Part shown: positions 1-11,200 of the stretch, piece by piece
Layout of the letters: each line of letters starts with the position of its first letter
Position numbering within the stretch: the stretch's first letter is position 1
Assembly (NCBI GenBank): GCA_900617975.1
Contig: UZAE01000502.1
Coordinates: forward strand, 1 to 22,137
Origin: Rodentolepis nana
Taxonomy: Eukaryota; Platyhelminthes; Cestoda; Cyclophyllidea; Hymenolepididae
Direction of reading: 5' to 3'
DNA length: 22,137 nucleotides
The notes under the pieces: generated by a model
Databases searched by the model: none
What the model was told of the DNA's origin: nothing
Seen by the model: only the letters and a program-made list of their open reading frames with translations
Made by a program: the position numbers and the translations under genes

Positions 1-30
1 TGTGAGGGATTAACATTTATTTATTTATAT

Positions 31-339
31 CAAATGGCAGGCGTTTTGATAGTTATCATTAGCCCTTTAGTTGACTTCGGGCTTCACAGAGGGGAGGAGA
101 AACATCGAAGTGGGAAGAATTCAGGAGGGGGAATAGAAGGGTGTTTCAAAGATGTAAAAGAAACAGACACAAAGGCTCAGAAAGGGTAAGATAAGCAGTG
201 GTAGGGGGTCGAATATGACATACAGTGGAGTGATGGTAGTTTGAAGTGAGAAGTCAACTGCCGATTAATAGACTTTTTTGCCGCATGAGTATACGTTGCC
301 CAGGGTGCACCACGTGGAGGTAAGTCTATCGCACACCCC
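31..339 (+). repeat. Interspersed repeat family, copy A
   Basis: This is the first of five copies of the same sequence in the window. It begins at AAATGGCAGGCGTTTTGATAG just after a TTTA-rich stretch, passes through AATATGACATACAGTGG, and ends near GGTAAGTCTATC followed by a C-rich tail. Other copies start near 1364 (reverse), 6711, 9825 and 21842. I see no terminal inverted repeat, no poly-A tail and no conserved open reading frame, so the class is undetermined; a short non-autonomous element or a fragment of a longer one are both possible. Confidence 0.85.
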
Positions 340-477
340 GGGATTAACATAAATGCCGCTAAAAAAAAATAACTTCATCGAGTAATGTAATAGATACGCG
401 AAGGGCTCACTGAAAAACGCCTGAATAGAGCCATTCAAGTGAAGACTAATGTCCTCAACGTTTAGCCAATCACCTTA

Positions 478-702
478 ATGGGAGAATATACGTTTAAAGA
501 TGAAGATATTCGCGCACAGATTTTCAAGTTAGCTGCTCTTTTTAACGTTAGTAGTTACGATTGTCTAGCCATTGTACATGCTAGGCTTAGACGAATAGCT
601 AAGGGGAAGGAGGAAAATTATACATATCGGTCATTACTGCAACAGTTTCCTACTGATTCAAATTTCGAATTCATTTGGCCTGTTGACTTTAAAGTCTATT
701 AA
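478..702 (+). other. Unassigned 74-codon ORF, possibly an exon
   Basis: An ATG-initiated open frame of 74 codons lies just downstream of repeat copy A. The translation looks more protein-like than most chance ORFs here: it has mixed charged and hydrophobic residues, a helix-like stretch around residues 10-42 with an LRRI motif, and few low-complexity runs. I recognise no domain. It could be a small gene, an exon of a gene extending leftward, the extreme 5' part of the large gene downstream, or a chance ORF. No promoter or convincing flanking splice sites were identified. Confidence 0.25.
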
Positions 703-1035
703 GTTAGTCAACCATTTGATGCTGAAAATTGGAATATATACTGATTTGCACCTCAACTGATTGAACGTTCCTTTTCAATTTATCCAAAACCTACTTTATC
801 ACTGGTTATGCCACGTTGTTAAGTATGATTTTCTTCTGTCCAGCACCAACCAATTTTATTTTAATGAAGCCTCTACTGAAGGTGAGAGGGGGAGGGGGGG
901 AAGAGTTGTAAACTCATAAGTGTGGGAGATAATTTTAGCCTGTGTGGATGGTTGTTTCTATCAGTTTTGTTGCATATTTGATCATACCGTTCGATAAAGG
1001 GATTACCCAAACATTTGCAATAATTACTTGTGTTA

Positions 1036-1364
1036 GGGGGTTTGATAGACTTACCTTCACGTGATGCATCCTTGGCAACCTATGCTCGTACGGCAAAAAA
1101 CCCATTAATCGGCAATTGACTTCTGACTTCACGCTACCATGACCCCACTGTATGTCATATTCGACCCCTTTCACCATACTCATCTTACATTTTCTCTGCC
1201 TTTGTGTTTGTATCTTCATACTCATCTTACATTTTCTCTGCCTTTGTGTCTATCTGTCTCATTATTCTGTGCCCCATCTCGACTTTTGCCACTTTGATGT
1301 TCTCTCTGTAAAGCCCAAAGTCAGCTAAAGGCTAATGATGGCTATCAAGACACCTGCCATTTGA
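1036..1364 (-). repeat. Interspersed repeat family, copy B (inverted)
   Basis: This is the only copy in reverse orientation. Read on the minus strand it starts at about 1364 with AAATGGCAGGTGTCTTGATAG and runs to about 1036, ending at the GGTAAGTCTATC motif and a C-run. It is diverged from the other copies and carries an extra internal direct duplication of about 30 bp (near 1170-1240) of a segment around GGCAGAGAAAATGTAAGATG. The 96-codon minus-strand ORF at 935-1225 is a translation through this repeat and is not a gene. Confidence 0.8.
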
Positions 1365-1461
1365 TATGAATGATGATTACGTGTGTTATCTAGAAGAAGT
1401 GATTGTTTTATTATTAAAAATCGTTGATTGGGAGCGCCTTCGTCAGTAAGATATAAGCAAA

Positions 1462-1557
1462 ATGACGGAAGGGTTTGATAAAAAATATCTATTCTCTGAA
1501 TATGTGAATCATAAACGGATTAGTAGTGTTTTAACCCAATTGGCCTTTGAAAATGGC
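1462..1557 (+). CDS. Candidate first coding exon of the large membrane-protein gene
   Basis: An ATG at 1462 opens a short frame whose translation is not low-complexity (it begins MTEGFDKKYLF). It could end at a GT donor (GTAAAT) after 1557 in phase 0, which matches the phase of a possible acceptor before 1898. Without splicing, the frame stops at 1576-1578. The exon would give the large protein a short N-terminal cytoplasmic start of 32 residues. The evidence is only the ATG, phase agreement and plausible composition. An ATG at 1907 inside the next exon is the alternative start. No TATA box was recognised. Confidence 0.3.
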
Positions 1558-1897
1558 GTAAATCTCAGAACTCAATAAACCACGTAACTGTCATATAAGA
1601 CTCAGTTGTGTTTAAAATACCCTTGAAACGTTAATAAAATTCTCCCTCGTCACTTTTAAGAAGTCAGTGGAACTGCTCGGCGTTAATGAGCTGGTGACAG
1701 TGCAGAAAATCCCGGTTAGGCTGTCGGTTCACTTATGAGTGACAGACGTGTCTTTGAAGCAAAGTCAGGATTACAATCATTCATGTGACGATTCAGTCTT
1801 AGTTTTCTCTGCCTTAATTATGAAATTAGTGCGGTAACAACTTTTAAACAATTGCTTGAGAGCTACCAATTCGTTTCATCCTATTCTGTCCTTAAAG

Positions 1898-2278
1898 GCA
1901 CCTGCAATGAGGCGAAAGAGCCAGGAAAATTCACAGGCTTCCAATGAGCAAACAGCTGAGAAGGCCTTTGAAGCCCCTAGTCAGCTTACTAGCAAAGCGA
2001 GCGAATCTTCTCATCCTCGTCAGGTTCGCCACTTTACCTGGTAGTTTTAATCATAGTGTTGGTTACGCTGATAATTTGAGATATTTTCCTCTTCAGGCGT
2101 CTCCTGGCTATTCAGAGACACTTCCACGCTCGATTGGTAGAAGCTCGAAACATTCAACTGGCATAGAAAGTAAGTTGGACGGACCGGGCTCGTCAGCTAC
2201 TCTTCCCACAGGAAGCGGTTCAACTGGTGCCCGAAAATCTGCACTAAAAGGAGCCGGCGGTTCAAAAGTCAGCAAGCA
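1898..2278 (+). CDS. N-terminal basic tail exons of the large gene
   Basis: Two exons are proposed, 1898-2023 and 2097-2278, separated by a 73-nt GT-AG intron (donor GTTCGC is weak, acceptor CTTCAG is good). Both ends are phase 0 at this intron. The second exon ends at a perfect GTAAGT donor in phase 2, which matches the phase-2 acceptor at 2634. The encoded roughly 100 residues from the ATG at 1907 are rich in Ser, Lys, Gln and Gly, with no Cys and a net positive charge, ending GGSKVSKQ right before the hydrophobic segment of the next exon. A positively charged, disordered tail before a membrane segment suggests a cytoplasmic N terminus. Alternatively this is a separate small gene of about 100 residues, because the frame reaches TAA at 2280-2282 if the donor is not used. 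Confidence 0.5.
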
Positions 2279-5200
2279 GTAAGTCTACTTATATCATTTA
2301 AGTAAATAATTATATTTCATTTGAGGATTTTGTCGTTTGTTGTATTGGAGAGCCTCTAAGAGAAGTGGTATTGTAATAATCAAATAGAATATTTGAGAAG
2401 CGTTTCCTATATTCCAGAAATATTAGGTTATTTTTTTGGGAAAATACGTGGGGTATTTAAGTATTATGCTTAAATTACCTGCATTACTCTATAAGGTTTG
2501 TCATTCAAATTTACTTTGATTCCACATGTACTCACAAGTACGCGAAAAGCTGAATTTTGATTCTTTCTAAGAAGATTTTTGGATTTTGAAGGTGAGCCTT
2601 AAAATTGCATTTAAGCCACATTGTCCTTTTTAGGATTCGCTTTACTGTTTTGAATATCGTGGCCATTTCCTGCATTATCACTGTTGCCATGGCAAATAAG
2701 TCTCCTGATGGCAGCTTTGACAATGACATTGGGATCCAGAGCATGAATGTTATCCGCTTTCCAACGCCATCCATTGATGGAAATACAACAGGAATGTTTG
2801 GTGCTAGAGCAGCATTTGGCACTCCGAAGTTAAAAATTACCATCTGGCTACCAAATTACTTTATCCTGGGAGAGGCGGAGAGTAAACACACTGTGACCAC
2901 AAATTCCCCTGGTAATAGTATCCTGGAAAGGAAGCCTCCGAAATCCATTCAGCTATGGTTAAATAGAACGAGTAGAACCGAAGTTCATCTTGGACCCGGC
3001 ATTCACCGTTCTGCTGTGGAAATTTATGGTAAATACCACAACTATTTGCACGTGCTAATAGAACAAATTTTTTTGAGTTACTTTCTTTCCTTCCTTCCTA
3101 CTAGACGCCGTGGATGCAAGATGGATCCAAAGCACAAGAAGCTGTCGTCAGCGATATGTCTGTGACCATTCTTGTGATCCGGGCGCAGGCCACGCTTGCA
3201 TTTGCCAAAGAGGCTTCAGGCCAGCCGGTCCAGAAGATAGGAATCGTCTTACTGGCTTTGGTAAGTGAACATGAGGAAATTGGAATGACTTGCATTTTTA
3301 GATTCGAGAGTTCGTTGGTTCAGGACTGAGAGTTGAATAAGTTCACTAGCCATTTGCCCAAAAAATCTAATTTAACATATCGAAAAACATATTTCTTGGC
3401 TCTATCAACTCAACTTTACTAAAAGCGAAATTTGAAAATGCATTATTTACCTGCTTTATCTTCGATTGGTTTGGCTATATTTTCTAATGGAATATGTCTA
3501 TTTTTACTACCAGTGTTATACAAGAGGCAATTTCCTTGTTTCTCTACTGTTTGTTGACACTCGATCTTTTGAAGGGAAAAAATGAACTCTAATGTTTTCC
3601 GTTTGCCCATCTGCAGGTGGAGGTTCAGCAGACGCAATAAAAGGTCAGGGTAGAATTTGTCTGGACGTCGACGAATGTGAAGACGCTTCCATCCGCGCAG
3701 AATGTACCCAACGCGGAGGCGTTTGTACAAATCGACCCGGTGATCATCAATGTCTCTGCCCATCTGGTCGCACATGTCTTCGTGAGTTATTCACTTCAAA
3801 CAACTTAAATTTTTTCACCAAATGAAAAGGTGCATGTCCTGCTGAAAATCATCTCAAGTCATTTTCGTATTCAAATCAAGCAAAATCCCAGTTATAGGAA
3901 TCAATTTAATAATCAATGTATTTGTAGTATTTCGCTGACTCTCAAATTCAAATCGTATAATGGGTTCCTTGTGTTTGCTCAGAAGAGCTTATCAAATCTT
4001 GTTAAGTATTAAAGTAGTTTATTATTTTGCTAAATGCTATTCTATTCTATTTTTGCGTATTTATTGCCATCAGGTTCAATCGGGGTGTTGAGAAACTTTT
4101 CCGTCACCTTTTTTCCATCCTGTTTTGTCCATCTGCTCAAATGGCTTCCCAGCCTATGATTTTCTTGTTCATTTTTCAGTTTTATTTTTTGTTTCTATAA
4201 TTATTACCACAATGATGAAATGCCTTTTCTTTCTTAATGGTCTCTAACCGCATAGTTTTCAAATTTGCAGAAGATTCGATTTGCTGTCGAGTTACCATGT
4301 GAACGCAGTGATCTCTGGGACTCAGGACCCAGAATTGATAAATGTTTCGCTTAAATAGAAGTGTAGAGTCGAAGGAAGATCATACATTTTCCCCCAAAAT
4401 TACTCTTCACTCATATTCTCTGTGTGGTGATAATTTAATTTTTTGAATTCATGATCCTAGACTTGAACCCCTATTTATCAAATCTATACTTGTATACGAA
4501 TTTTCACTTTACCCATAGCTGTTACCTTGCCAACTGGCTGCGTACTATTTGATCTCGTATTTTCACTCGCAGACTCTCATTTAGCATTGATCTACTCCTA
4601 CGCTCACCCCCGTCTCTCTTTCTCCCACATCCCTCACCCTCACATTTCTTTTTCAAATCCTCAGCGTCGTTTATTCAATGCATATTGGAGGGGGTTGGGG
4701 GAGGGGTGACACTGCAGCTCTTTGCGCTCGACTATTAAAGATTTGTTCCCCCTTTATCCCGACCTACGAATTTGAGCATTCGGGTTTGGGGATCGTTGTA
4801 TAGAAATATGCATTTGCCTCTTTAACTAAGGCAGTCTATTTAACTTTAACTAATTATTACCTAATAGAATGTATATATCACTACTTCTCGATAGAAAAAA
4901 AAACGAAAACTGTACATCAAGGAAAATAGCTTACTGTAACAATACAGCAGTTCTTTCTCAACTTAATTTTAAACAGATTTGACTATATTTCGCGAGATTA
5001 TCCTAAGTTCGTCACCCTGTTTATGCATTTGTGTTTAACATCTATCGAATTGTACTTTGTTAGTATGTGATATTTGTGATGTATCTTGGTCGCCTTGTCG
5101 GCTGTTTAGGTGATTTATCTGCTCTCCTCCTATTACTTGTGGACTTACGTTTTTATTTGGGCGACATATATTAGGTTGGCAACTAAGTCATTGCCGATTT

Positions 5201-8200
5201 CAAATAAGAAGGCGAATTCGGAATTTTTGTTTAAAAATATAACTTTATTCAATTAGATATTCGCCGTTCTTGTCGATGACCTTTTTCCATCGTTCTGGCA
5301 GAGTAAAAATTCCCCCTTCGTAAAATGTCTGGTCTTTGCTATTAAAAAACTGAATTAGGTGTGATCCGACATCATCCGCGTTGTTAAAAATTTTACCATC
5401 TAAAGAGTTTTGTGTGAAACGAAACGATTTGTAATCCGAAGGCGCAAGGTCAGGGCTATATGGTGGGTGTGACAAAACATCCCAACCCAGTTCCAATAAT
5501 TTTTGCCGAGTAACCAAAGATGTGTGGGGCCTTGCGTTATCATGATGGAAAACAACACCCTTCCGATTTGATAATGCCGGCCGTTTATCTTCAATTGCAT
5601 CCTTCAGTTTTTCCAGTTGTTCAACATACACGTTTGAATTTATCGTTTGGTTCTGCGGCATGAGTTCAAAATACAAAATTCCTTTGTGATCCCACCAGAC
5701 TGACAGCATAATCTCTTTTCGGTGAATCTCTGCTTTTGATACTGTTTGGGCTGGTTGATCTTGCTTCACCCATGATCTCTTGCGAGTAAAATTGTTATAA
5801 ACTATCCACTTTTCGTCACCAGTAACTAGGTTCTTCAGAAATGGATCATTCTCATTGCATTTCAGTAGCGAATCACAGATGCTAATCCGTTGCGTCAAAT
5901 GAATTTCCTTTAACTGCTGGTGAGGGATCCATAAATCAAGTTTCTTGACATAACCAAGGGTTTTTAATTTTTTTCAATGCATGTATGCGACACATTGAGC
6001 TTCTCTGCAATATCACCTCGTGTTGTGCTGTGACGATTTGAATCGATAATGGCCTTGATATGGGTTTCATCCACTTCGACTGGGCGGCCAGATCGTTGTG
6101 AATTTTTCAGTGAAAAATCACCGGAACGAAATCTTTCAAACCAATTTTGACACTGCCTATCTTTTAAGGCTTCATCTCCATATACGACACATAACTTCTT
6201 TTGTGCTTGCGATACGTTCTTCCTTTTCGGAAGTAATACAATAAAATGTGCCGGAAGTGCACGTCCTGTTCTTGCATTTTTAAATTGGGATAAAAACAAA
6301 ACTAAAGAACTAAACAAAAAAAAATTTTTTTACTAATTAACCTAGAAGCCCATACAGTAAGAAAAAATATAGGTTAGATGCTCTGGCTACGTTAACAAAA
6401 CAAAAGAAAGTATAGAGTGAATCTGTCAACAAAAACAGCAATGTCTTAGTTGCCAACCCAATATATATAGCGGGCTTTTCCGAAAGTTTGCCCGCGGGAC
6501 ATTATTCGGATGAGCGGTTATTTGGGGCTGAAAGTTAAAAGGCAGTCTTCCAACTTTTCCCTACTTTGGACTGAAGCTAGACTCTCCCTACACGCGATGA
6601 GTCATTCCGAAAGCATATGTAAATATTTTATTTTTTAGGCGAATTATATTGCTTCTGTATTATTGCCCATGGGCGGTTATTTGGTTCCAAAAATATATTC
6701 ATTTATTTTAAATGGCAGGAGTTTTGATAGTTATCATTAGCCCTTTAGTTGACTTCGGGCTTCACAGAGGCAAGGAAGATCAAGGTAACAGAAAGTCGAG
6801 GAGTGGGGAACAGAAGAGTGATGCACAGATGTAAAAGAGACAGACAGACAGACAGACAAAAATGCAGAAAAAAGGCAAGACGAGCACTATGGAAGGAGTC
6901 GAATATGACATTCAGTGGGGTCATGGTAGTTGGAAGTCAGAAGTCACCCCGTTTTCACTATATTATTGTTTCTAACTAATATTTTATTTCAAACCTCGGT
7001 TACAGAATTTACAGCGTTAATTTAAGAAAATTTCGTGTTCTTTTATACCCCCCTAATATTGGGTCACCCGATCTGTTTACTCTCTTACTTTATCCGGAGA
7101 AAAAAAAAAGAAAAGAAAGTTTTCCATAAGACGTTCTATTTAAGCTTCTTGTGAATACTGCCTGTAGCCTTACATCACTCCAAATCCTTCTATTTCGCGT
7201 GTTCTCTGTAGTACTTTGCCTTCTCTTCCTCGTATTTCCGCATTCTTTCTTCATTCAGTCTGGTAAGTCTGGCAATTTCAGCCTGATAGGCTGAAAGAGG
7301 ATCCATTCCCGCGTTCTGGGGATTGCTCCTTTCCTCTGGTACTTGGGGATCAACGAATACGTTCGGTTCGCCGTAGGCATTATTTTCGCCTCCATAATTG
7401 CCCATCTGCCCCGGATCTCCATTCTGATAATGCATTTGGCTATTGTAAGGTGTTGGCTCTGATCGCCCGTAGGAATATTCTCCCGTTTCCCTTGATGCGT
7501 AGCTTTGTTCGTGGGAATAAGCCTGCATCTGGTGTCGACTTTCATAATCTTCATACTCATTGGGATAATTAGAATATGCGTGCTCTGGTGTTTGCGAATA
7601 CTCATTATCACCGTAACTCATGTAATTGTGGTGCATCATTCCATTCATTGACTGATCATAGTATGCACCATTTGATGGTTCATTAGGGTGTCTGGCTCTT
7701 CTTACCCTTTCATTGTAATTCTGTCTCGGGTCTGAAGAAAAGTGTCCATAGCGGTTTCCATGGCCATGATGATCCCTTGGATTATCCCAACCTCCATGTT
7801 CTGGACGATGGCCATTATTATTATGGTTGCCATGTTCTGGGCGATGTCCTGAATGTCCATGACCTCCAACCGCGTTATGACTTCCTTCGCCGCCATATGG
7901 AGGACGACCATGGCCTCCAGAATTATGGGGGCCGCCAGGACCTCTTCCTCCTCCTGGGTGATGTGGACCATCCCTATCATTTTGTTGGCTACCGCATGCT
8001 TCTGTGACATTTACTGTGATCTAGAAGTTCGTACAATGTACTAAATAAGTGGTCTTACCAATGATTGTATTATCAGAATTACAATAAGCCTCTTCATGTT
8101 GCAATGGGGTATCTCGAGGCAAATTTGGTTGTGGCCAAATTTATAGCGTTTCATTTGACCTGTTGAACTCACTATTTACGTGGAATTGTTTGTCCTAATC

Positions 8201-11200
8201 GAAGATTTGCTAATGGCTTATAGTACATGGATTGTTTTTGCTTGAGATGGCCTTTTAAAAATTGCAGTAGACTTTGAAAATCAGCTGGGAACGAATTCTT
8301 TTCATAGGAAATAAATTTGTGCCTGTTTTTAAAATAAAAGAAAAGATTAGTATCTTTCCTTTATTCCTATTTTTTTCATTCTTGATGTGGAAAGTTTGCT
8401 CAAAGTTTAAGCCTGAACAACTGGTTAGAATTTTATAGCCAGTTCTTTTATTGTTGATTCTCATATTCATTTAAGACGTAGATTTCTGTTAATTCGTTTA
8501 TGGAGGTGTTTTAAAAATCTACCTTAGACAATTCATGACGGAGCGATTAGATCACGGTGCTTTAATTTGATTTCAAAATTAATGCTCGCTTGTCGAAATT
8601 CGTTTCTCTCTTAGAGCTGTGTTATTAATAGATTTGGTATTTCTTAATTTTGCACGGCTAAAAATGGACTTTCTCCAACTTTTATCGAATTTCTGGCAAA
8701 TGATCTTTGATAATAATAATAATAATGGAGCCCTTCTATTATTTCCAACTAACAATTTAACGCTCGAATTATTTTTTTTGAAAAATGCACCCAACTGCAC
8801 TCACGCGTGTCTCATAGCAGACTGATGCCACCGACGTGTTGAGTTTTGGTGGTGTATCAGGTGAAGGCTAAAGACATGTAGTGAATGTGCTCCAAACGCC
8901 AATAGCACCATCCGTTACCAATCTAGTGCCAATGGATCTGATTTCGAAAGAGGGCCGTACTGTCCAATTGATGCTACAGGGATTATTTTATGAAAATGAA
9001 AATAAGTTTCATTTGGACGTTAACGTGAGGAATTGTCTTAGTCTGCTTGAATACTACGTTTAATTCTGCATAAATATTACAAGCAAGAGGTTTGAACCAT
9101 ATTTGTTTAAGAAGGAAAAATGAACTCACTTCAAGGCATTCCATCCATTAGGATTTCTTCTAATGAGATATTTGCACGCCATTTTGCCGTCTCGTTGATC
9201 TATAAATTCTCATTAAAATTTTATTTACGAGTTTTTTTCTATATATATTCCGTTGATATTTCGAGCAACAGACAAATCTCCCTTTTCCATTACGTTATTA
9301 ATGATTGGATATTTGTCCAATATGGAGTTTTTTCGTTTAATTGGCTATTAGAGGTGCTGATCTCTGTCTACATATTGAAAACCGAAGACGTGTTGTCAAG
9401 ACTCCGACCGTTTATTGTTGACATCGTGTCTGTCAGTAACATTTTATCATATACCTTTGTTGTAAGGCCGTAATTGATTTAAGAAGCGGTTTCGTCCTAG
9501 TATCCACATCGAGGTAATAGGATTTGCCATTTTTGATCACAGATATCGATCAATATCAAGAGGCATTTGAAAAGAGAGGGTGTTCGAGATTCTAGTATAT
9601 GAGTAATTACAAGTTTCCTTATCCCCATCTTAGCACTAAAATTTTTAGGATATTTGTATTACAATTTTTATCTTAATAAGAGCAGATAGTGATTTGTGAT
9701 GAGAATTTTGGGGTAAAAGTGTACGATTAAGTCTACCACAAACAGCAGATCAAGAATGCCGAGTCGAGGATATATACAAATGCAGTGATGAAATCCAACA
9801 ATAAAAATTTATTTCATTTATATTAAATGGCAGGCGTTTTGATAGTTATCATTAGCCTTTTAGTTGACTTTTGGCTTCACCGAGGGGGAGGAACATCAAA
9901 GTGAAAAAGCCGAGAGGGGGGGGGGGACAGAAGATTGATTCACAGATATAAAAGAAACAGACAGATACAAATGTAGAGAAAAGTTAAGATGGGGACTGTG
10001 AAAGTAGACGAAAATGACATACAGTGGGGTCATGTTAGTTAGAGGTCAGAAGCCAGTTGCCGGTTAATAGACTTTTTTTCGCCGTATGAATATACGTTGC
10101 CCAGGGTGCACCACGTGGAGGTAAGTCTATCTCACACCCCACAATTAAAAAATCGAATGAATAAGATAGTGAAGGCGAGAGAGACAAGAATGATATCAAA
10201 AAACGAGACTAAAAGCAATGCAAAGTGCTGGGTTAAGATAGATTCCTTATTTGCGTCACTATGTGTGATCGAGTATGCAATCAAAATGTATTGAGAAGCA
10301 CGAAAATAGCGTCAGTCGATATCCTGCAATCACGATTTCATCAAATGGGGAGACTACATGCCGTTAAAACAAAGCATTTGCTACATTAAAATCATTTCAT
10401 GTTAAAACGATTTAACTAAACCTATTTTTATGCAATTCACTCGAATGGCCTTCATTCACGCTCCAACAATCATATTGAATTTTTACTTTATGGTCATCAC
10501 TTGTTATCATTTCTAACTTGTAGAAATTTTTTTGTAAAATAAAATCTCTCCATTTGAAATAATTTTGAAGAAATAGGACGATTATGAAATGTTTATGATG
10601 CTAGCCGAAAGCCACAAATATTGTCCAATTTGAATGTGTTCACCTTTGCTATTAACGAAATGTTTACGAATTAAACCTTGCTTACTCGATTGTCTATTTT
10701 CAACTGTCCTTGATCACAATACAATCGGCCACATCAGTGCCCTTTTCTGTGCTATTAATAAAGTCGTTTAAAACACGACCATTTGCTTACAAATATTTAA
10801 TCTAATTTGATCTAATCTAATCGCGGGGCATTATTATTATTGTGTACCATCGTTTCCGTGTCCGTGCACACATTGACCCAACAAATGCGAAAGCTATTCA
10901 CCTAACATCGAAGGCAAACGTATGTCACCCTACCCACCTTATATATAAAGGCTTCAAATTTGCACTTTTTCTCTCATTTGAAGCCCGAAATGAGGGTGCC
11001 GCTCCTCATTCCGTTATCACTTCTTTTTCCTCTTCTCAGTCTTTTTTCTCCTGGTTCTCCAAAGGTAGGAAGTCTCTTTCATGCTAGCTTTTCTACCATC
11101 TTGATTAATTTCCCTCCACACTTTCTCCATTAATCGCGGAATAAGAGTAGTTTTCAAATCCAATTAAATTAACTTAGTAGCTAACGAGATGTTTTGCAAA

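Larger units (their letters stand above)
5171..6461 (-). mobile_element. Full-length mariner (Tc1/mariner superfamily) element
   Basis: A 1,291-bp element flanked by TA on both sides (5169-5170 and 6462-6463), the mariner target duplication. Terminal inverted repeats at 5171-5196 and 6436-6461 match at 23 of 26 positions and begin TTAGGTTGGCAACTAAG and TTGGGTTGGCAACTAAG respectively. The single gene reads on the minus strand and its catalytic residues have DD34D spacing, as in mariners. The length is typical of intact elements. It sits in the long intron, in antisense orientation to the host gene. Confidence 0.97.

Noticed and set aside
290..340. Possible spliced-leader RNA gene in the repeat (GGTAAGT after a short conserved segment)
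   Set aside because: Cestode spliced leaders I know end in ATG before the donor; here the donor follows GTGGAG. No Sm site or RNA-like fold could be identified, and the unit is a dispersed repeat of over 300 bp.
935..1225. 96-codon minus-strand ORF
   Set aside because: It is a translation through repeat copy B and includes the repeat's duplicated segment.
2592..2633. A 42-nt mini-intron upstream of the anchor exon (donor GTGAGC)
   Set aside because: Joining from 2591 in phase 2 puts a TGA in frame directly before the junction, so it could only be part of a 5' untranslated region. The donor at 2279 fits better.
2605..3165. An apparent 186-codon ORF starting with a signal peptide at 2605
   Set aside because: The first codon is TTG, not ATG, and the first 29 nt are the end of an intron. 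The frame after 3028 is also intron. Only 2634-3028 is kept as an exon.
7702..8010. 102-codon minus-strand ORF overlapping the Gly/His-rich gene
   Set aside because: It is a shadow frame: the frame that continues into the Tyr-rich part and back to the signal peptide is the Gly/His one.
9120..9473. 117-codon hydrophobic ORF, possible membrane protein
   Set aside because: Its Phe/Ile/Tyr/Ser composition is what AT-rich DNA gives by chance. No domain, promoter or splice context was seen.
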